Assembly: GCF_007829875.1 (NCBI RefSeq)
Contig: NZ_VIWV01000001.1
Span: 4,930,501-4,994,500, forward strand
Length of the DNA stretch: 64,000 nt
Reading direction: 5' to 3'
Source: Streptomyces capillispiralis
GTDB taxonomy: Bacteria > Actinomycetota > Actinomycetes > Streptomycetales > Streptomycetaceae
Shown here: one piece after another, positions 25,418-34,477 of the stretch
How the letters are laid out: each line of letters opens with the position of its first letter
Position numbering within the stretch: position 1 is the stretch's first letter
The notes under the pieces: model-generated
Database searches by the model: none
What the model saw: the letters and a program-made list of their open reading frames with translations, nothing else
What the model was told of the DNA's origin: nothing
Made by a program: the position numbers and the translations under genes

Positions 25418-26680
25418 ATGACCACCACGACGTCCCCTATCCCCGACACCCCCGGTATCCCCGACACTCCCGATGTCCCTGACACCCCGGCCGTCCCCGG
25501 CACCCCCGACCACGGACACGTTCCCGAGCCCAAGCTTGTACCCGAGCCCAAGCCCGTACACGAGCCCGTAACCCGACCCGCCCCCACCCCCGCGGCGCCC
25601 CCGGACGGTGCCGTGGCGGGCGGGCGGCCGGTTCGGCTCATCCACACCGAGTCCACCACCGAGATCCCCGTCCACCTGCTGTTCCGCGACGCCTCTCAGC
25701 CGGCGCCGGTACGGCTGCGCCCCGCCGTCGTCGCCCGCCGGCCGGGTGCGGGGCGGCAGGACGCCGGGGAGCGGCCCCGCCCCGCCGCCCCCCGGGTCGA
25801 TCCAGACCTGGTGGAGCGGCCCGCCCGGGTGCTGCCCGGTGCCGTGGGGGTGCTGGCCGGGATGTGCGGGGCGGTCGGCTGTCTGGCCGCCTCGTGGTGG
25901 ACGGGCGCACTGCCGCCGCTCGCCGCGGAGGCGCTCGGGCTCTCGGCGCGCGCCGGGGCGGGCGCGCTCGGCCCCGGGCAGTGGGCCGCGTACGCGGGGT
26001 CCGGGGCCCTCGGGCTGTTCGGGTTCGGCGGGCTGGCCCGGGGGCGGACCGGGCGGGCCTGGGTGCTCGGCCTGTTCGGCCGCTACCGGGGGACCGTGCG
26101 GCGGACCGGGCTGCTGTGGGTGAACCCACTGCTCCTGCGCCGCCGGGTCGACGTGCGGCTGCGGCACTGGCGCGGTGAGCCGATGCAGGCCGCCGACCGC
26201 AGCGGGGTGCCGCTGCGGGTGGCGGTGCTGGTGGTGTGGCGGGTGCGCGACACCGCGCGGGCGACGCTGGGCGTGGAGGATCACGAGGGGTATCTGCGTG
26301 CCTGTGTGGAGGCGGCGCTGCTGCGGGTGCCGATGACCGCGCCGGGTGCGGGGCGGGACGCGACGCAGGCGGCACAGGACGCGCTGACCCGGCTGGTGGC
26401 GGCGGACTGCGCGCCGGTGGGGGTGGAGGTGTTCACGGTGCGGCCGGTCCGGGTGGAGTACGCGCCCGAGGTGGCCGCCGCGATGCACCGGCGCCGGATC
26501 GCCGCCCTGGACGCCCAGCACCGGGCGAGCGTGCTCAGCTCGGTCGTCGACTCGGTGGAGGACACGGTCACCCGGCTGACCGTGCGCGGGCTGGTGGAGC
26601 TGGACGACTACGAACGCAAGGCGCTGGTGAAGGACCTGACGGTGGCGTTCTGCGCGGGGCGGGGGGAGCCGGGTCCGTGA
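25418..26680 (+). CDS. SPFH (band 7) domain membrane protein
   Basis: A 420-residue protein. The N-terminal 45 residues are a Pro-Asp-Thr-Pro and Pro-Glu-Pro repeat. Two membrane helices (about 143-165 and 185-210) precede an SPFH domain: TGLLWVNPLLLRRRVDVRLRHW, VPLRVAVLVVWRVRD, AHRR-type helix MHRRRIAALDAQHRASVL. SPFH proteins scaffold membrane microdomains. The ATG follows GGAGG. It sits between the NlpC-like protein and the chitin-active oxidase, which hints at cell-envelope work. Confidence 0.85.
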   Translation: MTTTTSPIPDTPGIPDTPDVPDTPAVPGTPDHGHVPEPKLVPEPKPVHEPVTRPAPTPAAPPDGAVAGGRPVRLIHTESTTEIPVHLLFRDASQPAPVRLRPAVVARRPGAGRQDAGERPRPAAPRVDPDLVERPARVLPGAVGVLAGMCGAVGCLAASWWTGALPPLAAEALGLSARAGAGALGPGQWAAYAGSGALGLFGFGGLARGRTGRAWVLGLFGRYRGTVRRTGLLWVNPLLLRRRVDVRLRHWRGEPMQAADRSGVPLRVAVLVVWRVRDTARATLGVEDHEGYLRACVEAALLRVPMTAPGAGRDATQAAQDALTRLVAADCAPVGVEVFTVRPVRVEYAPEVAAAMHRRRIAALDAQHRASVLSSVVDSVEDTVTRLTVRGLVELDDYERKALVKDLTVAFCAGRGEPGP

Positions 26681-26731
26681 CCGGCACCGGGGTCGGGTCC
26701 CGCGAGCCGGGAACAGGTCCTGCGATTGGTA

Positions 26732-26760
26732 TGGACATGCTCAATGTCTGCCCATAATCT
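26732..26760 (+). promoter_or_regulatory. Promoter of the AA10 monooxygenase gene
   Basis: TGGACA (26732-26737) and TAATCT (26755-26760) with a 17-base spacer, a good vegetative promoter. The expected start site, about 26766, falls inside the DasR-like element. Confidence 0.6.
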
Positions 26761-26764
26761 CGGA

Positions 26765-26780
26765 CTTGGTCTAGACCTAC
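26765..26780. promoter_or_regulatory. DasR-responsive element (dre) at the transcription start
   Basis: CTTGGTCTAGACCTAC contains the perfect 10-bp palindrome GGTCTAGACC, the core of the dre consensus ACTGGTCTAGACCACT. DasR is the GntR-type repressor of chitin and N-acetylglucosamine genes. Placement at the start site fits repression lifted by amino-sugar phosphates. Confidence 0.8.
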
Positions 26781-26826
26781 CTGCACGGCTCACTGAAACT
26801 CCCCCACGTTCTCCAGGAGCGGCAGC

Positions 26827-27432
26827 ATGCGCACACGGACCAAGATGTACGCAGCCGCGGTGGGACTGGCCACGACCGGAGCCCTCGTGCTCTCCTCCGG
26901 TGGTGCCAGCGGCCACGGCTACACCGATCTGCCGATCAGCCGGCAGAAGCTCTGCCAGAACGGCACGGTGACCAACTGCGGTTCCATCCAGTGGGAGCCG
27001 CAGAGCGTCGAGGGCCCGAAGGGCTTCCCCGCCTCCGGTCCCGCCGAAGGCCGGCTCTGCTCGGCCAACAACGCGCCGTTCGCCCAGCTCGACAGCCCGA
27101 AGACCCCGTCGGGCGGGGACTGGCCCACCACCCGGGTGACCGGCGGCCAGGACTACACCTTCCGGTGGCAGTTCACCGCCATGCACGCCACCACGGACTT
27201 CAAGTACTACGTCACCAAGCCGGGCTGGAACCAGAACCACAACCTGGCCAGGTCCGACCTCAACCTGACCCCGTTCCTCACGGTGCCCTACAACGGCCAG
27301 CGCCCGCCGCAGACCCTCTCGCACAGCGGCCGCCTGCCCACCGGGCTCAGCGGACACCACGTGATCCTCGCGGTCTGGACGGTCCACGACACGGGCAACG
27401 CGTTCTACGCCTGCTCGGACGTCACCTTCTGA
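26827..27432 (+). CDS. AA10 lytic polysaccharide monooxygenase (chitin-active)
   Basis: A 201-residue secreted copper enzyme (formerly CBM33, chitin-binding protein). The signal peptide ends GGASG so the mature protein begins HGYTDLP with His30 as the first copper ligand. His120 in TAMHATTDF is the second and Phe193 in GNAFYAC the axial residue. Cys pairs are present. Cleaves crystalline chitin oxidatively to help chitinases. In S. coelicolor the equivalent position holds a chb gene. A dre site and promoter lie directly upstream. Confidence 0.93.
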   Translation: MRTRTKMYAAAVGLATTGALVLSSGGASGHGYTDLPISRQKLCQNGTVTNCGSIQWEPQSVEGPKGFPASGPAEGRLCSANNAPFAQLDSPKTPSGGDWPTTRVTGGQDYTFRWQFTAMHATTDFKYYVTKPGWNQNHNLARSDLNLTPFLTVPYNGQRPPQTLSHSGRLPTGLSGHHVILAVWTVHDTGNAFYACSDVTF

Positions 27433-27474
27433 GGACCGGCCCGGGACCGGTGATCCCGGTGTCCGTGCACGACA

Positions 27475-27504
27475 AAGGGCCTCTCGCTCCCACGAGAGGC
27501 CCTT
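27475..27504. terminator. Hairpin between AA10 gene and tRNA-Lys copy 2
   Basis: AAGGGCCTCTCG and CGAGAGGCCCTT form a perfect 12-bp stem with a CTCCCA loop, followed by TTT on the minus strand and TTCC on the plus strand. Serves both convergent units. Confidence 0.75.
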
Positions 27505-27509
27505 CCAGG

Positions 27510-27583
27510 TGCGCCGCCAGGGACTCGAACCCCGGACCCGCTGATTAAGAGTCAGCTGCTCTAACCAACTGAGCTAGCGGCGC
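27510..27583 (-). tRNA. tRNA-Lys (CTT), copy 2
   Basis: Base-for-base identical to the 23662 copy over 74 nt. Upstream on the minus strand a TAATAT box and a GC-rich hairpin precede the mature 5' end, different from the flank of copy 1, so only the tRNA itself is duplicated. Confidence 0.97.
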
Positions 27584-27670
27584 ATGACTCCCGCCGTCCG
27601 CTTTCGCGGGCGGCGACGAAGTAAATATTACCCGGTGCCCGGGGGTGCTTCCGACCACCGCCCGCGGACC

Positions 27671-28429
27671 CTAGATCGTCAGCGAGAGCAGCACCGGGGC
27701 CGCGCTGCGGTTGAGGGTGTCCGCGGCCCGGCGCAGGCGGTGGGCGTGCTCGACCGGCAGGGACAGGGCCAGACAGCCCACCGAGGAACCGGCCGTGATC
27801 GGCACGGCCGCGCACACCGTGCCGACGGCGTACTCCTGAAGGTCCAGCACCGGCACGGTCGGCGGCTGCGACGCCAGCCGGGAGAGCAGCAGCCGGTCGC
27901 TGGTGATGGTGCGCGAGGTGAGCCGGGCCATCCGGTGCCGGGCGAGGTGGTCGCGCCGGCCGTTGTGGTCGAGCTGGGTGAGCAGGCTCTTGCCGACCGC
28001 GGTGGCGTGCGCCGAGCAGCGGAAGTCCACCCACTCGTTCACCTTCGGGGTGGCCGGGCTGTCGGCGTACTGGGTGACCCGGACCTCGCCGTCGATGTAC
28101 CGGCTGATGTAGACGGCGGCCCCGACGCTGTCGCGGAGCCGGTCCAGGGTGTGCTGGAGCTTCTCGCGCAGCGCCTCCTGGTGCCCCTCGGCGGATCCGA
28201 GGCGGGCGAAGGCCGCTCCGGTGACGTACGCGCCGTCGGCGGTCTGCTGGACGTAGGCCTCGCGGCGCAGCATCCGCAGGAGCGTGGTCAGTCGCTCCGT
28301 GCGCAGGCCGGTCTCGCGGGCGATGTCGGTGTCGGTGACTCCTGTGGTGTGCCGCGCCACCGTCTCCAGGACGCGCAGGGCGTCCTGGACCGAGTGGTAC
28401 GGCGCGGTCGGCTCGTGCCTCAGCGCCAC
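27671..28429 (-). CDS. IclR-family regulator
   Basis: A 252-residue regulator with the IclR winged helix (SVQDALRVLETVARHTTGVTD, IARETGLRTERLTTLLRMLRREAYV) and effector domain (FRCSAHATAVGKSLLTQL, VCAAVPITAGSSVGCLALSLP). The GTG start follows GGGGGAAA. It lies downstream of, and on the same strand as, the ABC transporter genes, so it probably controls the uptake and catabolism cluster. The ligand would be the transported compound or a metabolite. Confidence 0.9.
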   Translation of the reverse strand: MALRHEPTAPYHSVQDALRVLETVARHTTGVTDTDIARETGLRTERLTTLLRMLRREAYVQQTADGAYVTGAAFARLGSAEGHQEALREKLQHTLDRLRDSVGAAVYISRYIDGEVRVTQYADSPATPKVNEWVDFRCSAHATAVGKSLLTQLDHNGRRDHLARHRMARLTSRTITSDRLLLSRLASQPPTVPVLDLQEYAVGTVCAAVPITAGSSVGCLALSLPVEHAHRLRRAADTLNRSAAPVLLSLTI

Positions 28430-28654
28430 GGTTTCCCCCTGCGCTCGCTCGTCAGGACCTGGGGCCGCAATCCGGTCGGCGAATCCCCTCCACGATAGCC
28501 GTCAAACGGCTCCCGGGAAGCGGGTGTTGACCAGATTGCGGCCCCCTCGACTGCGGCGGCGGCCCCCCTCAACTGCGGCGGCGATCCTCTGGCACATGCC
28601 GCAGGCATGAGCCACGGCGTGGACCTCGGGTGTTTCCCCGCGTACGGCGCGTGG

Positions 28655-29443
28655 TCACAGGACCGCGCTGAGGAACTCCCGCGTGCGGTCGTGCTCCGGC
28701 TCGCTGAAGATCTTCTCCGGCGGACCGGCCTCGATGATCCGGCCCGAGTCGAACATCAGCACCTGGTCGGAGATGTCCCGGGCGAAGTTCATCTCGTGGG
28801 TCACGCAGAGCATGGTGATGTCGGTGGAGCGGGCGATGTCCCGCAGCACGTCCAGCACGCCCGCGACCAGCTCCGGGTCGAGCGCCGAGGTCACCTCGTC
28901 CAGCAGCAGCACCTGCGGCCGCATCGCCAGCGCCCGCGCGATTGCCACCCGCTGCTGCTGCCCGCCGGACAGCTGCGAGGGGTGCTTGCCGATGTGCTCG
29001 GTCAGCCCGACCATCTCCAGCAGCTCCCGCGCCCGCTCCTCGGCGGCGTCCTTGGACATGCCGAGCACGGTGACCGGGGCCTCGGTGATGTTCTTGAGCA
29101 CGGTCATGTTCGGGAACAGGTTGAACTGCTGGAACACCATCCCGATCTTCTTGCGGACCTCGCGGACCTGCTTCTCGGGCGCCGGGAACAGCTGCTCGCC
29201 GTCGACGGTGATCGTGCCCTCGTCCGGCTTCAGCAGCGTCATCAGCAGCCGCAGGATCGTCGTCTTGCCCGAACCGGACGGCCCGATCAGGGTGACGTGC
29301 TTGCCGGCGTCCACGGAGAAGTCCAGGTGGTCCAGGACCGTGTGGTCCCCGAACCGCTTGGTGACCTGCTCCAGGCGGATCAGCTCGCCGGTGCTCCGCC
29401 GCGGGTCGGGCTTGCTGTCGGTGGGGTGGATCTCAGTGGACAA
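28655..29443 (-). CDS. ehuA: Amino-acid/ectoine-type ABC transporter ATPase
   Basis: A 262-residue ATP-binding subunit: Walker A GPSGSGKTT, Q-loop VFQQFNLFPNMTV, signature LSGGQQQRVAIARALA, Walker B VLLLDEVTSALDPE, switch His in CVTHEM. The polar amino-acid (PAAT) subgroup. I chose the TTG at 29443, with GGAG upstream and an 11-base overlap with the permease; a TTG at 29470 is possible. Last transporter gene of the set. The ehu name rests on similarity of the whole cluster to ectoine transporters as I remember them. Confidence 0.82.
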   Translation of the reverse strand: MSTEIHPTDSKPDPRRSTGELIRLEQVTKRFGDHTVLDHLDFSVDAGKHVTLIGPSGSGKTTILRLLMTLLKPDEGTITVDGEQLFPAPEKQVREVRKKIGMVFQQFNLFPNMTVLKNITEAPVTVLGMSKDAAEERARELLEMVGLTEHIGKHPSQLSGGQQQRVAIARALAMRPQVLLLDEVTSALDPELVAGVLDVLRDIARSTDITMLCVTHEMNFARDISDQVLMFDSGRIIEAGPPEKIFSEPEHDRTREFLSAVL

Positions 29444-30083
29444 GGCGTCGCTCCAGGGCTCGCAGGGCAAGGGAGGCCAGGTAGGAGATGACGATGAAGG
29501 CGAAGCCGATCACCGTCAGGGGCTCGGTGAACTGGAAGTGCTGCTGGGAGAAGAGCCGCGCCTCGCCGAGCATCTCCAGCACGGTGATCGCCATCAGCAT
29601 CGGCGTGTCCTTCAGCATCGAGATGACGTAGTTGCCGAGCGCGGGCACCACCCGGCGCACGGCCTGCGGCAGGATCACCGCGGTCCACGTCCGGCGCAGC
29701 GGCAGGTTCAGCGCCGTCGCCGCCTCCCACTGGCCCGCCGGCACGGCCTCGATACCGGCCCGGTAGACCTGCATGGTGTACGTCGAGTAGTGCAGCCCGA
29801 TGGCGAAGACGCCGGTGGTCAGGGCCGAGAAGGTCAGGCCCCACTCGGGCAGCACGTAGAACAGGAAGAACAGCTGCACCAGCAGCGGGGTGTTGCGGAC
29901 GAACTCCGTCACCGCGCCGACCGGCCAGGTCACCCAGCGCGTCGGCACCCGCATCAGCAGCGCCCACACCAGGCCCAGGACGAACGAGATCACCGAGCCG
30001 AGGACGAGCGCCTGGAGGGTGACGATCAGCCCGTCCCAGAAGTGCGGCATGAAGTCGGAGACCGCGCTCCATTCCCACGTCAC
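29433..30083 (-). CDS. ehuD: ABC transporter permease (EhuD-type)
   Basis: A 216-residue permease of the His/Glu/Gln/Arg family with about five helices. FVRNTPLLVQLFFLFY and the EAA loop EAATALNLPLRRTWTAVILPQAVRR are the family signatures. The GTG start at 30083 overlaps the preceding stop as GTGA. Confidence 0.85.
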   Translation of the reverse strand: MTWEWSAVSDFMPHFWDGLIVTLQALVLGSVISFVLGLVWALLMRVPTRWVTWPVGAVTEFVRNTPLLVQLFFLFYVLPEWGLTFSALTTGVFAIGLHYSTYTMQVYRAGIEAVPAGQWEAATALNLPLRRTWTAVILPQAVRRVVPALGNYVISMLKDTPMLMAITVLEMLGEARLFSQQHFQFTEPLTVIGFAFIVISYLASLALRALERRLVH

Positions 30084-30784
30084 GCGACACCACTTCCCTC
30101 GGGCACCCGCACGGCGGCCGGCTTCTTCTTCCTGGACGCCTTGCCGACCCCGGCCTTCAGCTTCTTCTCCAGCCCGCGCATGAGCCGGGTCAGCAGGAAG
30201 GCGATCACGAAGTAGATCAGCAGGATGTACGTGTAGATCTCCGCGCTCTCCTGCAACGCCAGGCGCACCAGGTTGCCGCTGAACGCCAGGTCGCCCATGC
30301 CCATGATCGACACCAGGGCGGTGCCCTTGAGCAGCTCGATCAGCAGGTTGGAGAACGGCGGGATCATCTCCGGCACCGCCTGCGGCAGCAGGATCAGCTT
30401 CATCCGCTGCCACGGGGTGAAGCTGAGCGCGATACCGCCCTCACGCTGGGCCGGGTCCACCGCGGCGAGCGCGCCGCGCACGATCTCCGACCCGTACGCC
30501 CCGTAGGTCAGCCCGAGCGCCAGGGTGCCCGCCCACAGCGGCACCAGCTGCCAGCCGAAGGCGGGGGGCAGCACGAAGAACACCCAGAAGATCATCACCA
30601 GCGCGGAGGTGCCGCGGAACACCTCGGTGTAGACGCCCGCCAGGAAGCGGACGATCCACAGCCGGTGGGTGCGCGCGACACCGACCACGAACGACACCGC
30701 CGTCGCCAGCAGCGCGCTGAGCACGAGCAGCTGGACCGTGACCCAGACGCCGTTCAGTACGAGTTCCCAGAGTCCCGATGTCAT
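30080..30784 (-). CDS. ehuC: ABC transporter permease (EhuC-type)
   Basis: A 234-residue permease with FRGTSALVMIFWVFFVLPP and the EAA-loop sequence REGGIALSFTPWQRMKLILLPQAVPEMIPPF. It forms a heterodimer with the next permease. The C-terminus is basic (GKASRKKKP). The ATG at 30784 overlaps the binding-protein stop as ATGA; a GTG three codons earlier is less likely. Confidence 0.85.
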   Translation of the reverse strand: MTSGLWELVLNGVWVTVQLLVLSALLATAVSFVVGVARTHRLWIVRFLAGVYTEVFRGTSALVMIFWVFFVLPPAFGWQLVPLWAGTLALGLTYGAYGSEIVRGALAAVDPAQREGGIALSFTPWQRMKLILLPQAVPEMIPPFSNLLIELLKGTALVSIMGMGDLAFSGNLVRLALQESAEIYTYILLIYFVIAFLLTRLMRGLEKKLKAGVGKASRKKKPAAVRVPEGSGVA

Positions 30785-31695
30785 CCGCCGCACAACTCCT
30801 TCGCGGTCAGATCCGTCATCTCGTCCTCGGTGAAACCGAAGGGCTTGAGGATGCGGAGCAGCTCGCCGCTCTCCTTGAGCTTGTGCAGCTCGACGTTGAA
30901 GGCGTCCCGCAGCCCGGTCTCGGTCGGCCGGAAGGCGAAGGCGCCGCCGTCGACGTGCGGCTTGCCGTCGACGATCGGCTTGAAGGGCTCCGTGACCTCG
31001 GCCTTCGCGGACTTCTTCACCACCTCGCGGGTGGTGAGCGCGGTCCCGGCGAAGACGTCGACGCGTCCGGCCTCGACGGCGTTCAGGCCGGCGACCTGAT
31101 CGGGGACGATCAGCATGTCGCCCTCCTCGTACCCGGCCTCGACGGCGTACGCGATCTCCGCGTACCCGGTGCCGGTGGCGAACCTCGCCTTCTTCTCGAC
31201 GACGTCCGCGTAGCTGCGCAGCCCCAGCGGGTTGCCCTTGCGCACGATGAACGAGTCGAGCATCTGGTAGTCGGGGTCGGAGAAGATGACCTGCTCACAG
31301 CGCTCGGGATTGACGTACATCCCGGCGGCCACGACGTCGAACTGCTGGGAGTTGAGTCCCGGGATCAGGGAACCGAACTCGGTGGGCACGGGCTGCACCC
31401 GGTCCACCCCCAGCCGCTTGAAGATGACCTTCGCGAGCTCCGGCGCCTCCCCGGTCAGCTCGCCGTTCCTGTCGATGTAGCCGAACGGGATCTCACCGGC
31501 GATGCCCAGGCGGACGACGCCCGCCGCCTTGAGCCGGTCCAGCAGGTCACCGCCGTCCGTGGTGGAGGCGGTGGGCACCCGCGAACAGCCCGCGGCCCCC
31601 AGTGCGCCGAGCGCCGCGACCCCCGCGAGCAGCGACCGGCGTGAGGGTCCGGAGGTCTCCCGGAGTCGTCTCAGTGGTTGTAGTGGTGGAGCCAT
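30781..31695 (-). CDS. ehuB: Solute-binding lipoprotein (EhuB-type)
   Basis: A 304-residue periplasmic-type binding protein. The signal has a twin-arginine motif (PSRRSLLAG) and a lipobox LGAAGC, so it may be exported folded by Tat. The mature part is an SBP family 3 fold: VVRLGIAGEIPFGYIDRNGELTGEAPELAKVI, MYVNPERC, GTALTTREVV. Proteins of this sequence in Streptomyces are usually called ectoine/hydroxyectoine-binding EhuB. Ligand not provable from sequence; a polar amino acid or ectoine is expected. First gene of the transporter operon. Confidence 0.8.
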   Translation of the reverse strand: MAPPLQPLRRLRETSGPSRRSLLAGVAALGALGAAGCSRVPTASTTDGGDLLDRLKAAGVVRLGIAGEIPFGYIDRNGELTGEAPELAKVIFKRLGVDRVQPVPTEFGSLIPGLNSQQFDVVAAGMYVNPERCEQVIFSDPDYQMLDSFIVRKGNPLGLRSYADVVEKKARFATGTGYAEIAYAVEAGYEEGDMLIVPDQVAGLNAVEAGRVDVFAGTALTTREVVKKSAKAEVTEPFKPIVDGKPHVDGGAFAFRPTETGLRDAFNVELHKLKESGELLRILKPFGFTEDEMTDLTAKELCGG

Positions 31696-31792
31696 GGCGG
31701 CGCGGCTACCCGAACGGATGCGAGTTATTCCGGCCAGATTCGGTCCCGTTCGGCGGTCGGGCGGTCGTGACCGGCGCGGGACGATGGAGAAC

Positions 31793-32128
31793 ATGGCAGA
31801 GCGATATCTCGAGATCTCCCTGGTCAAACGCGGCATCACCTGCACGGCCCGCCTCCCCGACGACCGGGCCCCGATCACCTGCGACACCGTCTGGAAATCT
31901 CAGGCCAGGGCCGATGGCCACGACCGCGAGGTCCGCCCCGGCACCACCGTCGTGGACCTGGCCCTCTTCTACGAGCGCAACAACCTCCTCCTCAACGGCG
32001 ACGTCGGCTGGGTCCCCGGCATCGTCTGGGGTCAGGTGGCGGAGGGCCCCGACGCCATGGCGGAGGGCTGCACCGACCTGTGGCGCACGGGGGCGGCGGG
32101 GGAGAGCCTCAGCTTCCGGCGCGCGTGA
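31793..32128 (+). CDS. DUF3830 protein, apparently shortened
   Basis: A 111-residue protein with the DUF3830 ends: LEISLVKRGITCTARLPDDRAP at the start and DREVRPGTTVVDLALFYERNNLLLNGDVGWVPG later. Full-length relatives, as I recall them, are about 160 residues and have a further 50 or so residues between these blocks. Here ITCDTVW jumps to KSQARADGHDREV. The reading frame stays open, so this would be an in-frame deletion. Alternative ATG at 31784. Divergent from ehuB and overlapping the amidase tail by 20 bases. Confidence 0.7.
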   Translation: MAERYLEISLVKRGITCTARLPDDRAPITCDTVWKSQARADGHDREVRPGTTVVDLALFYERNNLLLNGDVGWVPGIVWGQVAEGPDAMAEGCTDLWRTGAAGESLSFRRA

Positions 32129-33512
32129 CGCCCGCGCCCACCCCCGCCTCGTACAGCGCGTGCGCCGCCCGCAGGACCAGCGCGTCCCGGTGCCGGGCGG
32201 CCACCAGTTGCAGGCCGACGGGCAGCCCGTCGGCGTCGGTGCCCACGGGCACCGTCGCGGCGGGCTGCTGGGTCATGTTGAAGGGGTAGGTGAACGGGGT
32301 CCAGCCCGTCCAGCGCCGGTGGCCCGACCCCTTCGGCACCTCCGCGCCCGCCTCGAACGCCGTGATCGGCAGGGTCGGGGTGACCAGCAGGTCGTAGGTG
32401 TCGTGGAAACGGCCCATCCGGCGGCCCAGGTCCATCCGGACGTCCACCGCGGCCAGGTAGTCCAGCGCCGAGAGCCGGGCACCGGCCGCGCAGATCTCCC
32501 GCAGCCCGGGGTCGAGCATCTCCCGCCGGTCGCGGGGGAGGCGCTGGGTCACCCGGGCCGCACCGGCGAACCACAGGGTGTGGAAGGCCTCCACCGGCTC
32601 GCTGAAGTCGGGGTCGGCCTCCTCGACGTAGGCGCCGAGCCCGGCCAGCCGCTCCACCGCCCGCCGCACCGCGGCCGCGACCCCGGGCCGCACCCGCACC
32701 TGCCCGCCCAGCGACGACGAGTACGCCACCCGGAGCCCCCGCACCCCGCCCGCCGACCCCTCGCGGAACGAGCCCGGTGCCGGTCCGAGCGCCGACCAGT
32801 CACGGGAGTCCGGCGCCCCGATCACCTCCATCAGCAGCGCCGCGTCCGCCGCGTCCCGGGTCATCGGACCGACGTGCGCCAGCGTGCCGAACGCGCTCGC
32901 CGGATACAGCGGCACCCTCCCGTACGTCGGTTTCAGCGCGAAGATCCCGCAGAACGCCGCCGGGATGCGCACGCTGCCCCCGCCGTCCGTCCCGAGCGCC
33001 AGCGGTCCCGCGCCCAGCGCCACGGCCGCCGCCGCGCCCCCGCTGGACCCGCCCGCCGTGCGCCCCGGATCGTGCGGGTTGCGCGTGACGCCGGTGAGCG
33101 GCGAGTCCGTCACCCCCTTCCAGCCGAACTCGGGGGTCGTCGTCTTGCCGAGGAACACGGCGCCGTGCTCCCGCAGCCGGGCCACCGAGGGCGCGTCCTC
33201 CTCCCACGGGCCCGCCGGGTCGACGGTCCGCGAGCCCTTCAGGGTCGGGGCGCCGCGCAGCAGCAGGATGTCCTTCACCGTGACCGGCACCCCGTCCAGC
33301 AGCCCGCATGGCTCACCGCGCCGCCACCGCTCCCGGGACGCGGCCGCCCGCTCCAGCGCGTCCTCGGCGAGCAGCCGCACGAACGCGTTCACCTCCGGCT
33401 GGATCTCCTCGGCCCGCTCCAGCGCCGCCCGGGTCACCTCCACGGGCGAGAACTCACCCCTGCGGTACCCCTCGACCAGTCGTACGGCGGTCAGCTCGGT
33501 GAGCTCGGACAT
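32109..33512 (-). CDS. Amidase-signature enzyme
   Basis: A 467-residue amidase. The catalytic triad regions are visible: Lys in GVPVTVKDILLLRG (about residue 76), the Gly-Ser motif GRTAGGSSGGAAAAVALG with cis-Ser, and the nucleophile Ser in LGTDGGGSVRIPAAFCG. It hydrolyses a C-N bond of an amide, possibly a breakdown product of the imported solute. The ATG follows GGGAGG and is 17 bases after the dehydrogenase stop, so the two form an operon. Confidence 0.9.
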   Translation of the reverse strand: MSELTELTAVRLVEGYRRGEFSPVEVTRAALERAEEIQPEVNAFVRLLAEDALERAAASRERWRRGEPCGLLDGVPVTVKDILLLRGAPTLKGSRTVDPAGPWEEDAPSVARLREHGAVFLGKTTTPEFGWKGVTDSPLTGVTRNPHDPGRTAGGSSGGAAAAVALGAGPLALGTDGGGSVRIPAAFCGIFALKPTYGRVPLYPASAFGTLAHVGPMTRDAADAALLMEVIGAPDSRDWSALGPAPGSFREGSAGGVRGLRVAYSSSLGGQVRVRPGVAAAVRRAVERLAGLGAYVEEADPDFSEPVEAFHTLWFAGAARVTQRLPRDRREMLDPGLREICAAGARLSALDYLAAVDVRMDLGRRMGRFHDTYDLLVTPTLPITAFEAGAEVPKGSGHRRWTGWTPFTYPFNMTQQPAATVPVGTDADGLPVGLQLVAARHRDALVLRAAHALYEAGVGAGVTRAGS

Positions 33513-33529
33513 CCGGCCTCCCAGGAACG

Positions 33530-34477
33530 TCAGTGACCCGGTACATACCCGCGCTGCTTGTCGACCACGTTCACCAGCGGCCTGCCCGCCGCCCACCGCT
33601 CGAACAACTCCACGAACTGGGCGCCGAGTTCGTCCCGCCAGCCGGCCGTGTCCCCGCTCATGTGGGGGGAGACGACCACCCCCGGGAGGTGCCAGAGGGG
33701 GCTGTCCGGCGCGAGCGGCTCGGTGGCGAAGACGTCCAGCGCGGCCCCCGCGATCCCCCGCTCCCGCACCGCCCCGGCCAGCGCCTCCTCCACGACCAGC
33801 TGCCCCCGGCCGACGTTGACGAAGTACGCGGACGGCTGCATCACCGCGAACCGGCGGGCGTCGAACATGCCGCGCGTCGCCCCGGTCAGCGGCGCCGCCG
33901 CGATCACCCAGTCCGCGCGGGCGAGCAGCCGGTCCAGGTCCTCGGGGCCGTGCACGCCGTCGCGCGCGGCGCGGCCGACCAGGGCGGTGGTGACGCCGAG
34001 CGCCCCCAGGGTGCCGGCGACCGCCCGGCCGATCGGCCCGGAGCCGACCACGCAGGCACGGGTCCCGGCGAGCCTGCGCGTCTCGCGGTGCCGCCAGGTC
34101 CGCTCCCGCTGGAGCTCCAGCGTCCGCGGCAGGTCCTTGGCGAAGGCGAGGACGAGGGCCGCGACGTACTCGGCGATCGGCTGGTCGAAGACGCCGCGCG
34201 CATTGGTGACCACGGTGTCGGAGGCGGCCAGTTCGGGGCAGAGCAGGTGGTCCACGCCCGCGCTCGCCGTGTGCACCCACCGCGGGCGCGGGCCGTCGCC
34301 GGGCCACGCCTCGCGCACCGCGTGCGAGGTGAAGTCCCACACCAGCAGCACGTCCGCGGACGGCAGCCGGGCGGCGAGCGTCGACGCGTCCGCGTGTTCC
34401 ACCCGCACGCGACCGGTGAGCCGGCCGAGGCGGGGGAGCGGGTCGGTGCCCAGCACGAGGAGCGTGGGGGTGGTCAT
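33530..34477 (-). CDS. D-2-hydroxyacid dehydrogenase
   Basis: A 315-residue NAD-dependent dehydrogenase. The nucleotide fold is ACVVGSGPIGRAVAGTL near residue 140, the substrate Arg is in FVNVGRGQLV, the catalytic Glu in LDVFATEPL and the catalytic His in VVSPHMSGDT. It reduces or oxidises a 2-keto/2-hydroxy acid. First gene of a two-gene unit with the amidase, and divergent from the racemase-fold pair. Confidence 0.9.
   Translation of the reverse strand: MTTPTLLVLGTDPLPRLGRLTGRVRVEHADASTLAARLPSADVLLVWDFTSHAVREAWPGDGPRPRWVHTASAGVDHLLCPELAASDTVVTNARGVFDQPIAEYVAALVLAFAKDLPRTLELQRERTWRHRETRRLAGTRACVVGSGPIGRAVAGTLGALGVTTALVGRAARDGVHGPEDLDRLLARADWVIAAAPLTGATRGMFDARRFAVMQPSAYFVNVGRGQLVVEEALAGAVRERGIAGAALDVFATEPLAPDSPLWHLPGVVVSPHMSGDTAGWRDELGAQFVELFERWAAGRPLVNVVDKQRGYVPGH

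Noticed and set aside
23662..27583. An integrated mobile element between the two direct tRNA-Lys copies.
   Set aside because: No integrase, transposase or excisionase lies between them, and the enclosed genes look like core Streptomyces genes in their usual order.
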